A DNA stretch of 64,000 bases from Duganella phyllosphaerae (GCF_001758785.1 NZ_LROM01000071.1:124001-188000); one strand, 5' to 3'. Counted from the stretch's first letter, positions 1 to 9,199 are shown. The notes: a model not told the origin generated them from the sequence alone. Numbers and translations are program-made.

Positions 1-1
1 G

Positions 2-1441
2 GTCCGGCTGGCGATCGCCACGGTCGGAACGGTGACGGTGGGGGTGCCGGTGGCGGCAGTGCTGCAGGCGCTGCCGCTGGCCGGCGCCCTGCACCCGCTG
101 CCGCGCCGCCAGGGCGCGCTGTGCGGTGTGGCCGAACACGCGGGGGCGCTGGTGCCGGTGGTGGACCTGGCGCGCTGGGTCGATGTTGGCGAGGTTCTCA
201 ATAGTGCGCCAGCGCGTGACAAGACCGCGCGCATCCTGGTGCTCGGCGATGGCCGGCGCAGCATCGGCCTGCGGGTGGACGCCGTGGTGGGCATGACCGA
301 CGTGCCGGCACCCACCCGGGTGCTGCACGACCAGGATCCCGACGAAGTCTTCGACAGCGTGGTCAAATCGGACGAACTGGGGCGCGTGGTCAGCGTGCTC
401 GATGTGGCACGGATGATTGCGCTGGCGGGGGCGTGGCATGGCGGTGACGACAGTGACAGCACTGCTGGCGGTGCAGACGATGCCGGACGTCAGGGCGGTG
501 GCGACAGCGGTGCCGATGGCGCCGCCGCGCTGCTGGCGCAAGGCGCGGGTGTCACGGCGAACACCGCCACCCTCTACGCACTGCTGGCGGTCGGCGACAC
601 CCGTGTTGCGATCCGTGCGACAGAACTGGCGCAGGTGGTCAGGATGCCGGCGCTGCGGCCCATCGGTCCCGCCGGCGGCAGCAGCAGCTATTGCAGCTGG
701 GGCGAGCGCAACGTGGCCGTGATCGATACTGCCAGGTTGCTGGGCCTGCCCGCCGCGCCGCCGCCTGCCCTGCTGGCCATCGTCGAGCACGGCGATCTGG
801 CGCTGGGCCTGATGGTGCGCGCGGCGCTCGAGTTGCGCATGCTGGCGGCGCCAGTCACCCCTGCAGGCGCGGCGGTCGCCACCACCGTGATCGGCGAAGA
901 TGGCGCCGCCATCGAGGTGATCGACACGGCAGCGCTGCTGGTGCGGGTACCGGAAGCGAGCATCAGCCGCGCCGCCGCACCCGCAGGTGGTGCGGCCACC
1001 GCGCAGCGCCTCAACAGCCACGCCTACATCGTGTTCCAGACCGACCAGCACCACGCCACGGCGATCGACGCGATCGAGGAAATCCTGGCGCTGGCAGCGG
1101 TCCACGTGGACGCCCACGAGCAGCTGCTGCCCACCATTGCCTGGCGCGGCCAGCCCTTGCCGCTGACAGACCTGCGCCCGCCGGGCACGCCTACCCCGCC
1201 CGGCTGCGGCGCACGCATCATCGTCGCGCGCAGCCCCGATGGCGCTGACGCTGGCTGCACCGGTTACGTGGTCAAACAGGTGGTGCTGCTGATTCCGCCC
1301 AATACCGGCAAGCTGTACCGCATGGCGCTGGCCGGCGTGGGACTGGTGGAATTCATCACCACCGGCGCGGCCACCGAGCAGGCCAGCTACCGCACCATGG
1401 ACCTGGCGCGGCGCACCACGACCGCACGACTGTCGGGGTAA
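2..1441 (+). CDS. Multi-CheW-domain chemotaxis protein (5' end outside window)
   Basis: The reading frame is open from the first bases of the window, and the residues before the first internal GTG (position 32) already look like the opening strand of a CheW domain, so the true start lies upstream. Three CheW-like modules can be followed: roughly residues 1-110, 180-295 and 330-460 of the visible part, separated by an Ala/Gly-rich linker. CheW domains couple chemoreceptors to the CheA kinase in the cytoplasm. Three modules in one protein is unusual and suggests a scaffold or a receptor-array adaptor rather than a plain CheW. No other chemotaxis gene is visible; the rest of the operon would be to the left. 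The family is clear, the exact role is not. Confidence 0.8.
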   Translation, partial: VRLAIATVGTVTVGVPVAAVLQALPLAGALHPLPRRQGALCGVAEHAGALVPVVDLARWVDVGEVLNSAPARDKTARILVLGDGRRSIGLRVDAVVGMTDVPAPTRVLHDQDPDEVFDSVVKSDELGRVVSVLDVARMIALAGAWHGGDDSDSTAGGADDAGRQGGGDSGADGAAALLAQGAGVTANTATLYALLAVGDTRVAIRATELAQVVRMPALRPIGPAGGSSSYCSWGERNVAVIDTARLLGLPAAPPPALLAIVEHGDLALGLMVRAALELRMLAAPVTPAGAAVATTVIGEDGAAIEVIDTAALLVRVPEASISRAAAPAGGAATAQRLNSHAYIVFQTDQHHATAIDAIEEILALAAVHVDAHEQLLPTIAWRGQPLPLTDLRPPGTPTPPGCGARIIVARSPDGADAGCTGYVVKQVVLLIPPNTGKLYRMALAGVGLVEFITTGAATEQASYRTMDLARRTTTARLSG

Positions 1442-1442
1442 C

Positions 1443-1473
1443 GCACGCCACCGGCATGGTGTGCTTTATTTTT
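1443..1473 (+). terminator. Rho-independent terminator after the CheW gene
   Basis: An 8-bp stem (GCACGCCA at 1443-1450 with TGGTGTGC at 1457-1464, one G-T pair) has a 6-base loop and is followed by TTTATTTTT. It starts two bases after the CheW stop codon and overlaps the 3' end of the convergent galactanase gene. Confidence 0.8.
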
Positions 1474-2485
1474 CCATGAACGCGTCAAGCATCGGCGTCG
1501 GCTTGCCCTGGTGGTCGAACGCGCCCATCGGGTAGCCCTTCCAGTCGTAGGCTTGCGGTTCCCAGTAGAACGCGCCCACGCCCATGCCGTTGTTGACTGC
1601 ACGCACCTTGGCCAGCAGGTCGGCGATGATGGCCTTGCCGTCCGGGTGGTCCCACGGCGCGCCCACTTCGGCCAGCATCACCGGCTTGTGGTAGCGGGCG
1701 GTGACGTCGTTCATGGTGTTCAGGCAGGCGGCGGTGGCCGCTTGCCAGCTGATGTTCTTGGCCGTGGTCGGATACGACGAAGCGCCGATGATGTCGAACT
1801 TGCCGCCGTTCTCGACCAGGCCGTCGAAGTTCCAGCGGAACTGCGCGCCATCGTGGCAGTTATCGACGTGGACGATCACCAGCGCCTGCGGGAACACCTG
1901 CTTGACGGCGTCGTAGCCGGCGGTGACAAAGCGCGCATAGTTCTTCATGTTCTTGCTGGCCTCCCCTTCGGGCCACAGCATGCCGTTGGTGGTCTCGTTA
2001 CCGACCTGCACCCACTCTGGCGTGATGCCGGCCTCGCGCAGCGCGGTGAGCGTGCTGCGGGTGTGGTCGGCCACGGCGGTGGCCAGTTGATCGACGCTGT
2101 AGTCCTTCCAGGCGACCGGCTTGAACTGCTTGGCCGGATCGGCCCAGTCGTCGCTGTAATGAAAGTCGATCATCAGGCGCATGCCGGCAGCCTTGACGCG
2201 CCTGGCTTTCACCAGCGTATCGCGCAGGTTGTTGTAGCCGTCCACCGGATTGACCCACACGCGCAGGCGCACCGCATCCATGCCCTGCTCCTGCAACGTG
2301 GTGAGCAGGTTCTGGCGCTTGCCGTCGCGGTTGCGCATGATGCGGCGCGCGTCTTCCATCTCGGTGATCCAGCTGATGTCGGCGCCTTTGGCAAAGGCGC
2401 CCGGCGTGGCGGCGCTGGCGGGCTGCATGCCGGCCAGCAGTGCGCTGGCCAGGGTGGCGATGGCGGCGCCAAGGATGTTTTTCAT
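1466..2485 (-). CDS. Arabinogalactan endo-beta-1,4-galactanase, GH53
   Basis: This 339-residue secreted enzyme has a signal peptide of about 25 residues ending in ASA. It has the glycoside hydrolase family 53 layout: GADISWITEME near the N-terminus, the acid/base Glu164 in VQVGNET and the nucleophile Glu273 in LAEVGAP, both in the expected clan A positions at the ends of strands 4 and 7. GH53 enzymes cut the beta-1,4-galactan side chains of pectic rhamnogalacturonan I in the periplasm or outside the cell. It is divergent from a pectate lyase. Its promoter matches that of the galactose dehydrogenase gene further on, which fits release of galactose and then its oxidation. Length is normal for the family. 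Confidence 0.92.
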   Translation of the reverse strand: MKNILGAAIATLASALLAGMQPASAATPGAFAKGADISWITEMEDARRIMRNRDGKRQNLLTTLQEQGMDAVRLRVWVNPVDGYNNLRDTLVKARRVKAAGMRLMIDFHYSDDWADPAKQFKPVAWKDYSVDQLATAVADHTRSTLTALREAGITPEWVQVGNETTNGMLWPEGEASKNMKNYARFVTAGYDAVKQVFPQALVIVHVDNCHDGAQFRWNFDGLVENGGKFDIIGASSYPTTAKNISWQAATAACLNTMNDVTARYHKPVMLAEVGAPWDHPDGKAIIADLLAKVRAVNNGMGVGAFYWEPQAYDWKGYPMGAFDHQGKPTPMLDAFMEK

Positions 2486-2799
2486 ATTGTCTCTCGTGAT
2501 GGTGGTCTGTTAAAAACTAGCGATATGCTACTGACGAGCACGTCGGCGGACCAATCATTTTTCCGTGAAAAAGTATACATAAATCGCATGACGCCGATCC
2601 AACATTGTCGGTTGCGTATTTTATTTCCGAGGACTACTATTCATCGGTCGTCGCCACCTGACCGACCTCGGCTTCCCCCAAGCCCTCGTCGTAAAGGCCG
2701 CAGGTACGCAAGGTGCCTGCTTCAGTACCCGTGTTCCCCCGTCAGCATCGCGGTCCCGGAAACGGTCCATATCATTTATAAAAAATAGTGGAGACAACC
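2486..2799. other. Divergent intergenic region, galactanase / pectate lyase
   Basis: This 314-base gap holds the control regions of both divergent genes. The part next to the galactanase (2525-2582) contains the promoter-like signals listed separately. The part next to the pectate lyase is more AT-rich near 2760-2790 and gives a good ribosome site (GGAG at 2790-2793) but no clear -35/-10 pair that I would defend. No credible small gene is seen. Confidence 0.6.
2525..2582 (-). promoter_or_regulatory. Promoter and upstream element of the galactanase gene
   Basis: Read on the minus strand: -35-like TTGGTC (2549-2554), 18-base spacer, -10-like TAGCAT (2525-2530), with TTATGTATA (2574-2582) upstream. 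The same hexamers and spacer, and the same TTATGTATA, occur before the galactose dehydrogenase gene (5287-5340). The function is inferred from this duplication. Confidence 0.5.
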
Positions 2800-4251
2800 A
2801 TGAAATTCGCTTTGACGATCCTTGCTGCCGCAGGGTGGCTTGCTGCCGCCAACGCCAACGCCGTCATCGACGCCGCCACCCTCACCGGCGCCAGCACGCC
2901 GCTGCAAACCGCCCAGTACGGGGTGCGCAACTACTCTGCGCCGGTGACCATCGACGGCCTGCATTCGCCCGCCAACTACATGGCCGCGCCGGCGCTGCCG
3001 GTGTGGCGCTTCGCGCAGGCCGATCCGACCGGCGGCGTGCTCACCTTCGAGCGCCAGCCGGCGCCCCCGAACGGCTGGCATGCCTGGTCGCGCAAGGGCG
3101 CGGTGCTGGTGACCGGTGGCGGCAATGCGCGCGCCGACCGCGTGTACACCGTGTACAACGGCCAGCAGCTGATCGCCGCCATCAACCAGGCCGGCAACGA
3201 GCCGAAAATCATCCGCGTGATCGGCCACATCGACCTGCGCTGGAGCCAGAACAACACCGTGTTCCGCGAATACACGAGCTACCGCGACCAGAAATTCGGC
3301 GGCTCGATCAGCCTGCCGTCGAACACCACGCTGGTCGGCATCAACGACGCCCAGGGCCGTCCGGCGCGGATGACCGGCACCTCGATCCTGATCGGCGGCG
3401 AACTGGCCTTGAGCGCCACCGGCGACGAGCAGTCCGACTTCAAGAAGTGGATCGCCGATGGCAAGGATGGCGACGACTACCCGACCTGGACCCGCAACGT
3501 CATCGTGCGCAATATCGCCTTCGATACGCCGTGGGATGTCAATCCCGAAGACTCGGCCAATGCGTACGCGGATGGCATCACGCTCTCGCGCGCGCAGAAC
3601 GTCTACATCTCGCACCTGTCGATCAGTGACGGCGACACGCCCGATTCGCTGGCCGGCTCCACCAACAAGACCCGCCACGACGGCGCGCTCGACGTGGTGC
3701 GCGGCAGCGACTACGTGACCATCGCCAGCAACGTCTTCAACAAGCACGCCAAGACCACGCTGGTGGGCAATGGCGACGCCGGCCGCGCCTGGAGCGACGA
3801 AGGCCGCATGCACGTGACCTTCTCGGGCAACTGGTACGACGGCGCCAACACGCGCCTGCCGCTCAACCGGTACGGCCAGGTCCACATGTTCAACAACCTG
3901 ATTGCCGGCAGCACCAGCACCAAGGTCGCCGACGTCAAGTTCGAGGGCGGCACCGATGCCCGCTACCGCTCCAACATGCTGCTGGAAAATCACTACTACA
4001 ACTTCACGGGCCTGAAAGTGACGGAAGTGTGCGGCAAGGCAATCAAGGGCAAGGACTTCATCGGCTTCCGCTCGTCGGGCCACATCTTCACCAGCGACAA
4101 GTCTGGTACCAGCGCCATCGACGGCCAGTGCGGCTACGCGCCCCCGACCGGCAACAACGTGTGGACGCCGCCGTATGCGTACGCGCTGCAAACGGCAGCG
4201 GCCGTGCTGACCGCGGTGCCGGCCAGTGCGGGGGCGGGCAAGCTGCCTTGA
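2800..4251 (+). CDS. Pectate lyase, polysaccharide lyase family 1
   Basis: This 483-residue secreted protein has a signal peptide ending around ANANA. The start is the ATG at 2800, six bases after GGAG; an in-frame GTG twelve bases earlier overlaps that ribosome site. The right-handed beta-helix signature of PL1 is visible: DGITLSRAQNVYISHLSISD, then HDGALDV (calcium-binding acidic residues), then TRLPLNRYGQVHMFNN, which carries the catalytic Arg of the RxPxxR motif. PL1 enzymes cleave polygalacturonan by beta-elimination. The gene is divergent from the endo-galactanase, and a bidirectional terminator separates it from the galactose dehydrogenase. Pectin or pectate specificity cannot be decided by eye, although pectate lyase is more likely. 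Confidence 0.9.
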   Translation: MKFALTILAAAGWLAAANANAVIDAATLTGASTPLQTAQYGVRNYSAPVTIDGLHSPANYMAAPALPVWRFAQADPTGGVLTFERQPAPPNGWHAWSRKGAVLVTGGGNARADRVYTVYNGQQLIAAINQAGNEPKIIRVIGHIDLRWSQNNTVFREYTSYRDQKFGGSISLPSNTTLVGINDAQGRPARMTGTSILIGGELALSATGDEQSDFKKWIADGKDGDDYPTWTRNVIVRNIAFDTPWDVNPEDSANAYADGITLSRAQNVYISHLSISDGDTPDSLAGSTNKTRHDGALDVVRGSDYVTIASNVFNKHAKTTLVGNGDAGRAWSDEGRMHVTFSGNWYDGANTRLPLNRYGQVHMFNNLIAGSTSTKVADVKFEGGTDARYRSNMLLENHYYNFTGLKVTEVCGKAIKGKDFIGFRSSGHIFTSDKSGTSAIDGQCGYAPPTGNNVWTPPYAYALQTAAAVLTAVPASAGAGKLP

Positions 4252-4255
4252 TGTA

Positions 4256-4290
4256 AAAACGGCCCGCGTGATGAGCGCGGGCCGTTTTTT
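4256..4290. terminator. Bidirectional Rho-independent terminator
   Basis: A 9-bp GC stem, CGGCCCGCG (4260-4268) with CGCGGGCCG (4276-4284), has a 7-base loop, an A run before it and a T run after it. It can therefore end both the pectate lyase transcript (+) and the convergent dehydrogenase transcript (-). Confidence 0.9.
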
Positions 4291-4310
4291 ATTGATGGCG
4301 AAAGTACTAC

Positions 4311-5237
4311 TTAATCGTGGAAGGCATCTACTACTTTGCGCTTACCGAGCATGAACGCATCGGCCACGTGGCGCAGTGGCGCTACATCGACATCCGACTT
4401 GCCGGCCTTGACCAGGTCTGCGAACACGCGGTACAGCGACGGGTATTCGGCTTCTTTTTCCAGCGGCTGTTCGACGCCGTCGATCCACAGGCGCGAGCCG
4501 CCGTCGGACAGCTTGACTTGCCCCTTGGCCGTTTCCACCAGCACGTCCCAGCTTTGCTTGCCGGTCTGGCGCCAGTCGAATTCGGCGTGCACGCGCAGTG
4601 CGCCCGCGCTCTGGAAGTGCAGGTCGGCGGCGATCGGCGCTTCGCGGTTGTCGGGGAACTCCAGGCTGGCGCCGGACAGGAAAATGCGCTCGGGCAGGAT
4701 CTCGGTGACGATCGACAGCGCATTGATGCCAGGATCGAACACGCCGAGACCACCGGCTTGCCAGATCCAGTCCTGATTCGGGTGCCAGTGGCGCACGTCC
4801 TCTTTCCAGATCACGTGCATGCTCGCCGGCGCGTTGGCGGCCAGGAAGGCCTTGGCAGGCTGCACGCCCGGCGCGTAGCGCGAATGCCAGCTGGTAAACA
4901 GGGTCAAGCCTTTGGACGCGGCCAGCGCTTCGAGGTCGGCCACTTCCGACAAGGTGGCGCCGGGCGGCTTCTCAAGGAACACGTGCTTGCCGGCGGTGAG
5001 CGCGGCGTGGGCGGCGCTGTAGCGGTATTGCGGCGGCATGCACAGCGAGACAGCTTCGATTTCCGGCATCTGCGCCAGCATCTCTTCGATCGATTTGAAG
5101 CCAGGGATGCCGTCCACGGTGTGGTTGCGGCTGGCCGAGGCGATCAACTGGTAATCTGGATTGGCGGCGATCGCAGGCAGGTGCTGGTCGTGCACGATCT
5201 TGCCGACGCCGACGATGGCGAGTTTGATAGCGGACAT
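4311..5237 (-). CDS. D-galactose 1-dehydrogenase, Gfo/Idh/MocA family
   Basis: This 308-residue cytoplasmic oxidoreductase has an N-terminal Rossmann motif (AIVGVGKIVHDQHLPAI) and the EKPP motif of the Gfo/Idh/MocA fold. Stretches such as WKEDVRHWHPNQDWIWQ, LGVFDPGINALSIVTEILP and SDVDVAPLRHVADAF closely match what I recall of the Pseudomonas galactose 1-dehydrogenase, which oxidises D-galactose to the lactone for the De Ley-Doudoroff pathway. L-arabinose 1-dehydrogenases are close relatives and may share activity. Genomic context supports galactose: an endo-galactanase lies nearby with the same promoter layout. The later pathway genes (galactonate dehydratase, KDPGal kinase and aldolase) are not in the window. 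Confidence 0.82.
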   Translation of the reverse strand: MSAIKLAIVGVGKIVHDQHLPAIAANPDYQLIASASRNHTVDGIPGFKSIEEMLAQMPEIEAVSLCMPPQYRYSAAHAALTAGKHVFLEKPPGATLSEVADLEALAASKGLTLFTSWHSRYAPGVQPAKAFLAANAPASMHVIWKEDVRHWHPNQDWIWQAGGLGVFDPGINALSIVTEILPERIFLSGASLEFPDNREAPIAADLHFQSAGALRVHAEFDWRQTGKQSWDVLVETAKGQVKLSDGGSRLWIDGVEQPLEKEAEYPSLYRVFADLVKAGKSDVDVAPLRHVADAFMLGKRKVVDAFHD

Positions 5238-5286
5238 GGTGTCTCTTTCTTGATGTGAGTGAGGCGCAGTAATGCAAGCTACCGCT

Positions 5287-5340
5287 ATGCTAAGGGACGC
5301 CGCGATGCCGGACCAATGACTTTTGCACAGTTATACATAA
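5287..5340 (-). promoter_or_regulatory. Promoter and upstream element of the galactose dehydrogenase gene
   Basis: Minus-strand -35-like TTGGTC (5311-5316), 18-base spacer, -10-like TAGCAT (5287-5292), and upstream TTATGTATA (5332-5340). It is the twin of the galactanase promoter, but the upstream element is four bases closer to the -35 than there. A shared regulator is inferred; no regulator gene is adjacent. Confidence 0.5.
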
Positions 5341-5504
5341 CCAAATCGATATGCCTGCATGACTGTTGAACATTTGATATGGAAGCTGCTATTATATTCG
5401 TCCGAACCCAGTCTCGCCCAGCACGGCGCCCCTCCCAGCCCCGCATGACTTCGGTGAAATGCTCGCAGCACACGCTGCCCTACCGAACCTGACCTGACAA
5501 CATC

Positions 5505-7667
5505 ATGCACAATTATCGTCACCTGCCGCGCAGCGGCTTGCGCGCGGGCGTACTCGCCCTGCTGGGCGCCCTCTCCGCTCTTACCACCTTGGCTGGCGCA
5601 CAAACCGTCGCCGCCGACCAGCCCATTGCCACGCTGCCGCAAATTTCCGCCACCGCCCAACAAGAGGAAGCCGCCGGGCCGGTGATAGGCTACGTGGCCA
5701 GCCGCAGCGCCACCGGCACCAAGACCGACACCGCACTGCTGGAAACGCCGCAGTCGGTTACCGTGATCGGCGCGGAGCAGATCGAAATCCTGCGCGCGCA
5801 AAGCATCACCGACGCTGTCGCCTATTCGATCGGCGCGCTGCGTCCGCCCTACACCGAACGCACCGGCGACGAAATACTGCTGCGCGGTTTTTCCATCCCC
5901 ACCACCCTGCGCGACGGCATGCGCTACCAGGCCAACCGCTTCGACGGCCAGCAGGAGCCATATGGCCTCGAACGCATCGAAGTGCTCAAGGGTGCATCGT
6001 CGATCCTGTACGGTTCGGCCGAACCGGGCGGCGTGCTCAATACCGTGAGCAAGCGGCCCAGCGTGGACACCATGCGCGAACTGAACGTGGAACTCGGTTC
6101 GTTCGACCGCAAGCAGGTCTCGGGCGACTTCACCGGTGCGCTCACCGACGACGGCCAATGGTCGTACCGGCTCACGGGACTGAAACGCGACAGCGACACC
6201 TCTATCGACTACGTCACCGACAACCGCCTGTTCATCGCCCCGGCGCTGACCTGGCGGCCCAATGCCCGCACCAGCCTCACGCTGCTGACCGAATACCAGC
6301 GCGACCGCAGCATGTACGGCAGCGATGGCCTGCCGCTGTCCGGCACGGCCTCCCCCAACCCGAACGGCCGCATTGCGCGCGAGCGCTTCGTCGGCGAGCC
6401 TGGCTACGACCGTTACCACGTCAACCGCTACTCGGCAGGCTACCTGTTCGAGCAGGCGCTGTCGGACCAGCTGACGCTGCGCCACGGCCTGCGCCGCTAC
6501 CGGTCGGACCAGCAGTGGTCGGCCATCAACGTGGGCCTCGAACTGGCAGCGGACGGTCGCACCACGCTCGACCGCTCCGGCCAGGACCGGCTGGAAGACA
6601 ACTCCCAGCTCACCTCCGACACGTCGCTGCAATATCAGTGGCGCAGCGGCGCGGTCAGCCACACCACGCTGGCCGGCTTCGACTATGTGCGCGAAAAAGT
6701 GAACACCGGCCGCTACGACCGCGAGGTGAGCCAGCTGGACCTGTATGCGCCGGTCTATGGCAGCGCCATCGGTCCGGCCACGCCGGGCGGTGGCTGGCGC
6801 GGCGACAGCCGCCGGCGGGGCCTGTACCTGCAAGACCAGATGAAACTGGCCGAGCGCTGGGTGCTGCTGCTGGGCGGGCGCCAGGACTGGGTGCGGCAAT
6901 CGCTGTGCAGCTATCACAACCCGGCGCTGTGCAGTGCGCGCAACGAAGCGACCAAGGCCTTCAGCGGCCGCGCGGGCGTGGTGTACCTGGCGCCGAACGG
7001 CCTGGCGCCATTCGCCAGCTTCAGCCAGTCGTTCACGCCGACCAACGGCGCGGACTTCGGCAACAACCGCTTCAAGCCCACGCGCGGGGAACAGATCGAA
7101 GCGGGAGTGCGCTACCAGCCGACCGGCAGGCAGCTGATGCTGGCGGCCGCCGTGTACCAGCTCACCCAGAGCAATGTGCTGAGCGACGACCCGCGCAACC
7201 GTGGCTTCCAGTCGCAACAGGGTGAAGTGCGCTCGCGCGGCGTGGAGCTCGAAGCACGCGGCAAGCTGGGACGCAACACCCAGGTACTGGGCGCCTACAC
7301 CTACACCGACGCCCGCACCACGGCAGCCAGCCCGCTTTACCCGGAGCTGGTGGGCAAACGCACCGCCGGCATCCCGTACAACCAGTTCTCGCTATGGTTC
7401 GATCACACCCTGAACGACTTGGGCGCGCCGGGCCTGAAAGCTGGCGCCGGCCTGCGCTACGTGGGTGAAACCGCCAGCCAGTGGCACGACGTGCCGGCGC
7501 CCGACTACACGGTGTTCGACGCCATGGCCAGCTACAGCGCAGGCCCCTGGCGCCTGTCGGTCAACATCAGCAACCTGGCCGACAAGAACTACATCGCCGC
7601 CTGCCCGTACCGCTGCTTCTTCGGCGAGCCGCGCAAGGTGATCGGGGCGGTGACGTATCGCTGGTAA
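5505..7667 (+). CDS. TonB-dependent siderophore-type receptor
   Basis: This 720-residue outer-membrane receptor has a signal peptide ending near LAGAQ. It then has a plug domain (about 75-200, with ETPQSVTVIGAEQI, RGFSIPTTLRDGMRY and LYGSAEPGGVLNTVSKRP) and a beta-barrel ending in the aromatic-terminal strand (VIGAVTYRW). The plug motifs are those of the ferric-siderophore receptor subfamily (FhuA/FpvA-like). Energy would come from TonB-ExbBD. No siderophore synthesis gene, inner-membrane transporter or FecIR pair is adjacent, so the ligand is unknown and xenosiderophore uptake is most likely. The ribosome site before the ATG is weak. The gene is divergent from the galactose dehydrogenase. 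Confidence 0.9.
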   Translation: MHNYRHLPRSGLRAGVLALLGALSALTTLAGAQTVAADQPIATLPQISATAQQEEAAGPVIGYVASRSATGTKTDTALLETPQSVTVIGAEQIEILRAQSITDAVAYSIGALRPPYTERTGDEILLRGFSIPTTLRDGMRYQANRFDGQQEPYGLERIEVLKGASSILYGSAEPGGVLNTVSKRPSVDTMRELNVELGSFDRKQVSGDFTGALTDDGQWSYRLTGLKRDSDTSIDYVTDNRLFIAPALTWRPNARTSLTLLTEYQRDRSMYGSDGLPLSGTASPNPNGRIARERFVGEPGYDRYHVNRYSAGYLFEQALSDQLTLRHGLRRYRSDQQWSAINVGLELAADGRTTLDRSGQDRLEDNSQLTSDTSLQYQWRSGAVSHTTLAGFDYVREKVNTGRYDREVSQLDLYAPVYGSAIGPATPGGGWRGDSRRRGLYLQDQMKLAERWVLLLGGRQDWVRQSLCSYHNPALCSARNEATKAFSGRAGVVYLAPNGLAPFASFSQSFTPTNGADFGNNRFKPTRGEQIEAGVRYQPTGRQLMLAAAVYQLTQSNVLSDDPRNRGFQSQQGEVRSRGVELEARGKLGRNTQVLGAYTYTDARTTAASPLYPELVGKRTAGIPYNQFSLWFDHTLNDLGAPGLKAGAGLRYVGETASQWHDVPAPDYTVFDAMASYSAGPWRLSVNISNLADKNYIAACPYRCFFGEPRKVIGAVTYRW

Positions 7668-7675
7668 AATTTGCT

Positions 7676-7705
7676 CTGGCAACTTTTAAAAAACGTTGTT
7701 ACAAT
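7676..7705 (+). promoter_or_regulatory. Candidate promoter of tRNA-Gly
   Basis: CTGGCA at 7676-7681 and TACAAT at 7700-7705 with an 18-base spacer, ten bases before the mature tRNA 5' end. The -10 is convincing, the -35 only moderate. Confidence 0.5.
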
Positions 7706-7715
7706 AGCGCCCCAT

Positions 7716-7791
7716 GCGGGAGTAGCTCAGTTGGTAGAGCGCAACCTTGCCAAGGTTGAGGTCGAGAGTTCGAGACTCTTCTCCCGCTCCA
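7716..7791 (+). tRNA. tRNA-Gly (anticodon GCC)
   Basis: This is a 76-base cloverleaf. The acceptor stem GCGGGAG pairs with CTCCCGC, the D arm carries AGCTCAGTTGGTAGAGC, the anticodon stem CAACC/GGTTG encloses loop TTGCCAA with GCC at 7749-7751, and the T arm holds GTTCGAGAC. The CCA end is encoded (7789-7791). It stands alone between a TonB receptor and an efflux operon. I see no phage integrase or duplicated 3' end nearby. Confidence 0.97.
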
Positions 7792-7975
7792 GTCTCCCCC
7801 CCCACTCGTTTTAAGTGTCATCTGTCGCCATTGGGTGATGTGTTTTTGCGACTGTCGCAGGTACATTAACGATATTTAATGAATCGCACACGCCCATTTA
7901 AGCCGCCACCCGGCATAGTACGGTGCGACCAGAAATACTTCGACCGCCACGACCCAATTCCAACTGGACCGACCA

Positions 7976-9199
7976 ATGCCCCTGACCACCCTTGCGCGCC
8001 GCTGCGTGCTCGCTGCCGCCGTTACCACCGTCACGCTCACCCTCGCCGCCTGCGGTGAAGACAAAAAACCCGCGCCGCCGCCCGTTCCCGAAGTGACGGT
8101 CATGGCGGTCAGGCACGACAGCGTACCGCTCAAGGTGGAACTGCCCGGCCGCACCGCGCCGTTCCTGCTGGCCGAGGTGCGCGCGCGCGTCGATGGCATC
8201 GTCCAGGAGCGCCGCTTCGTGGAAGGCGCCGACGTCAAACAGGGACAACCGCTGTACATGATCGACCCCGCGCCGTACCGCGCTGCCGTCGCCAGCGCCG
8301 AAGCGACCTTGCAGCGCGCCCAGGCCAACCTGGCCTCGAGCAGCGCGCAACTGGACCGCTACAAGGTGCTGGTCGGCGGCAATGCCGTCAGCAAGCAGGC
8401 GTTCGACAATGCCGAAGCGACGCAGTTGCAGGCCGCCGCCGACGTGGCAGCGGCCAAAGCCACGCTCACCACCGCCAAGATCAACCTCGGCTACACCAGC
8501 GTGACGGCGCCCATCAGTGGCCGCAGCAGCGTCTCGCAAGTGACGCAAGGCGCCTACGTGCAGGGCGGCTCGGCCACCCTGCTCACCACCATCGTGCAGA
8601 TCGACCCGATGTACGTCGATTTGCAGCAGTCGAGCGTGGAAGGATTGGCGCTGCGCCGCGATATCGCCGCCGGCGCGCTCAAGCTCGATGGCGCCAACCA
8701 CGCCACCGTCACCCTCAAGCTCGAAGACGGCACCACTTATAAGAGCACTGGCTCGCTGGAATTCTCGGGTGTGAGCGTCGATCCGGCCACCGGCTCGGTG
8801 ACGTTGCGCGCCAAGTTCCCCAATCCCGACCACCTGCTGTTGCCCGGCATGTACGTGCGCGCATCGGTCAGCCAGGGCGTGCGGCCGGACGTGATGCGCG
8901 TGCCGGCGCCGGCGGTCACCCGCAACGCCCAGGGCGAAGCGACCGTGATGCTGGTCGGCGCCGACAACAAGCTGGTGGTACGCACCATCGAGACCGGCGC
9001 GCTGGTCGATGGCCACTGGCTGGTCGAAAAAGGCTTGCAGGATAACGAGCGGATCGTCACCAGCGGCATCCAGAAACTGCGTCCCGGCGCCGTGGTCAAG
9101 GTGAAGGCTGCCGCACCTGCTACCACGGCTGCCCCGGCTGCCACTGCCGTCGCCGGCGCCGGCGCCACCGGCACTGCCGCCCCTGCCGCTGCGCGCTGA
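7976..9199 (+). CDS. RND efflux periplasmic adaptor lipoprotein (MexA/AcrA type)
   Basis: This 407-residue lipoprotein has lipobox LAAC with the acylated Cys26. The membrane fusion protein order can be followed: a beta-barrel strand, a biotinyl-lipoyl half (VRARVDGIVQERRFVEGADVKQGQPLYMID), an alpha-hairpin (about 95-160, SAEATLQRAQANLASSSAQLDRYK), a second lipoyl half (INLGYTSVTAPISGRSS) and C-terminal barrel and membrane-proximal domains. The tail is Ala/Thr/Pro-rich and low complexity. It bridges the RND pump and the outer-membrane channel. It is the first gene of a five-gene run, 14 bases ahead of the permease gene. Confidence 0.95.
   Translation: MPLTTLARRCVLAAAVTTVTLTLAACGEDKKPAPPPVPEVTVMAVRHDSVPLKVELPGRTAPFLLAEVRARVDGIVQERRFVEGADVKQGQPLYMIDPAPYRAAVASAEATLQRAQANLASSSAQLDRYKVLVGGNAVSKQAFDNAEATQLQAAADVAAAKATLTTAKINLGYTSVTAPISGRSSVSQVTQGAYVQGGSATLLTTIVQIDPMYVDLQQSSVEGLALRRDIAAGALKLDGANHATVTLKLEDGTTYKSTGSLEFSGVSVDPATGSVTLRAKFPNPDHLLLPGMYVRASVSQGVRPDVMRVPAPAVTRNAQGEATVMLVGADNKLVVRTIETGALVDGHWLVEKGLQDNERIVTSGIQKLRPGAVVKVKAAAPATTAAPAATAVAGAGATGTAAPAAAR

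Noticed and set aside
7716-7791. tRNA-Gly as an integration site
   Set aside because: No integrase gene and no repeat of the tRNA 3' end were seen within the window.
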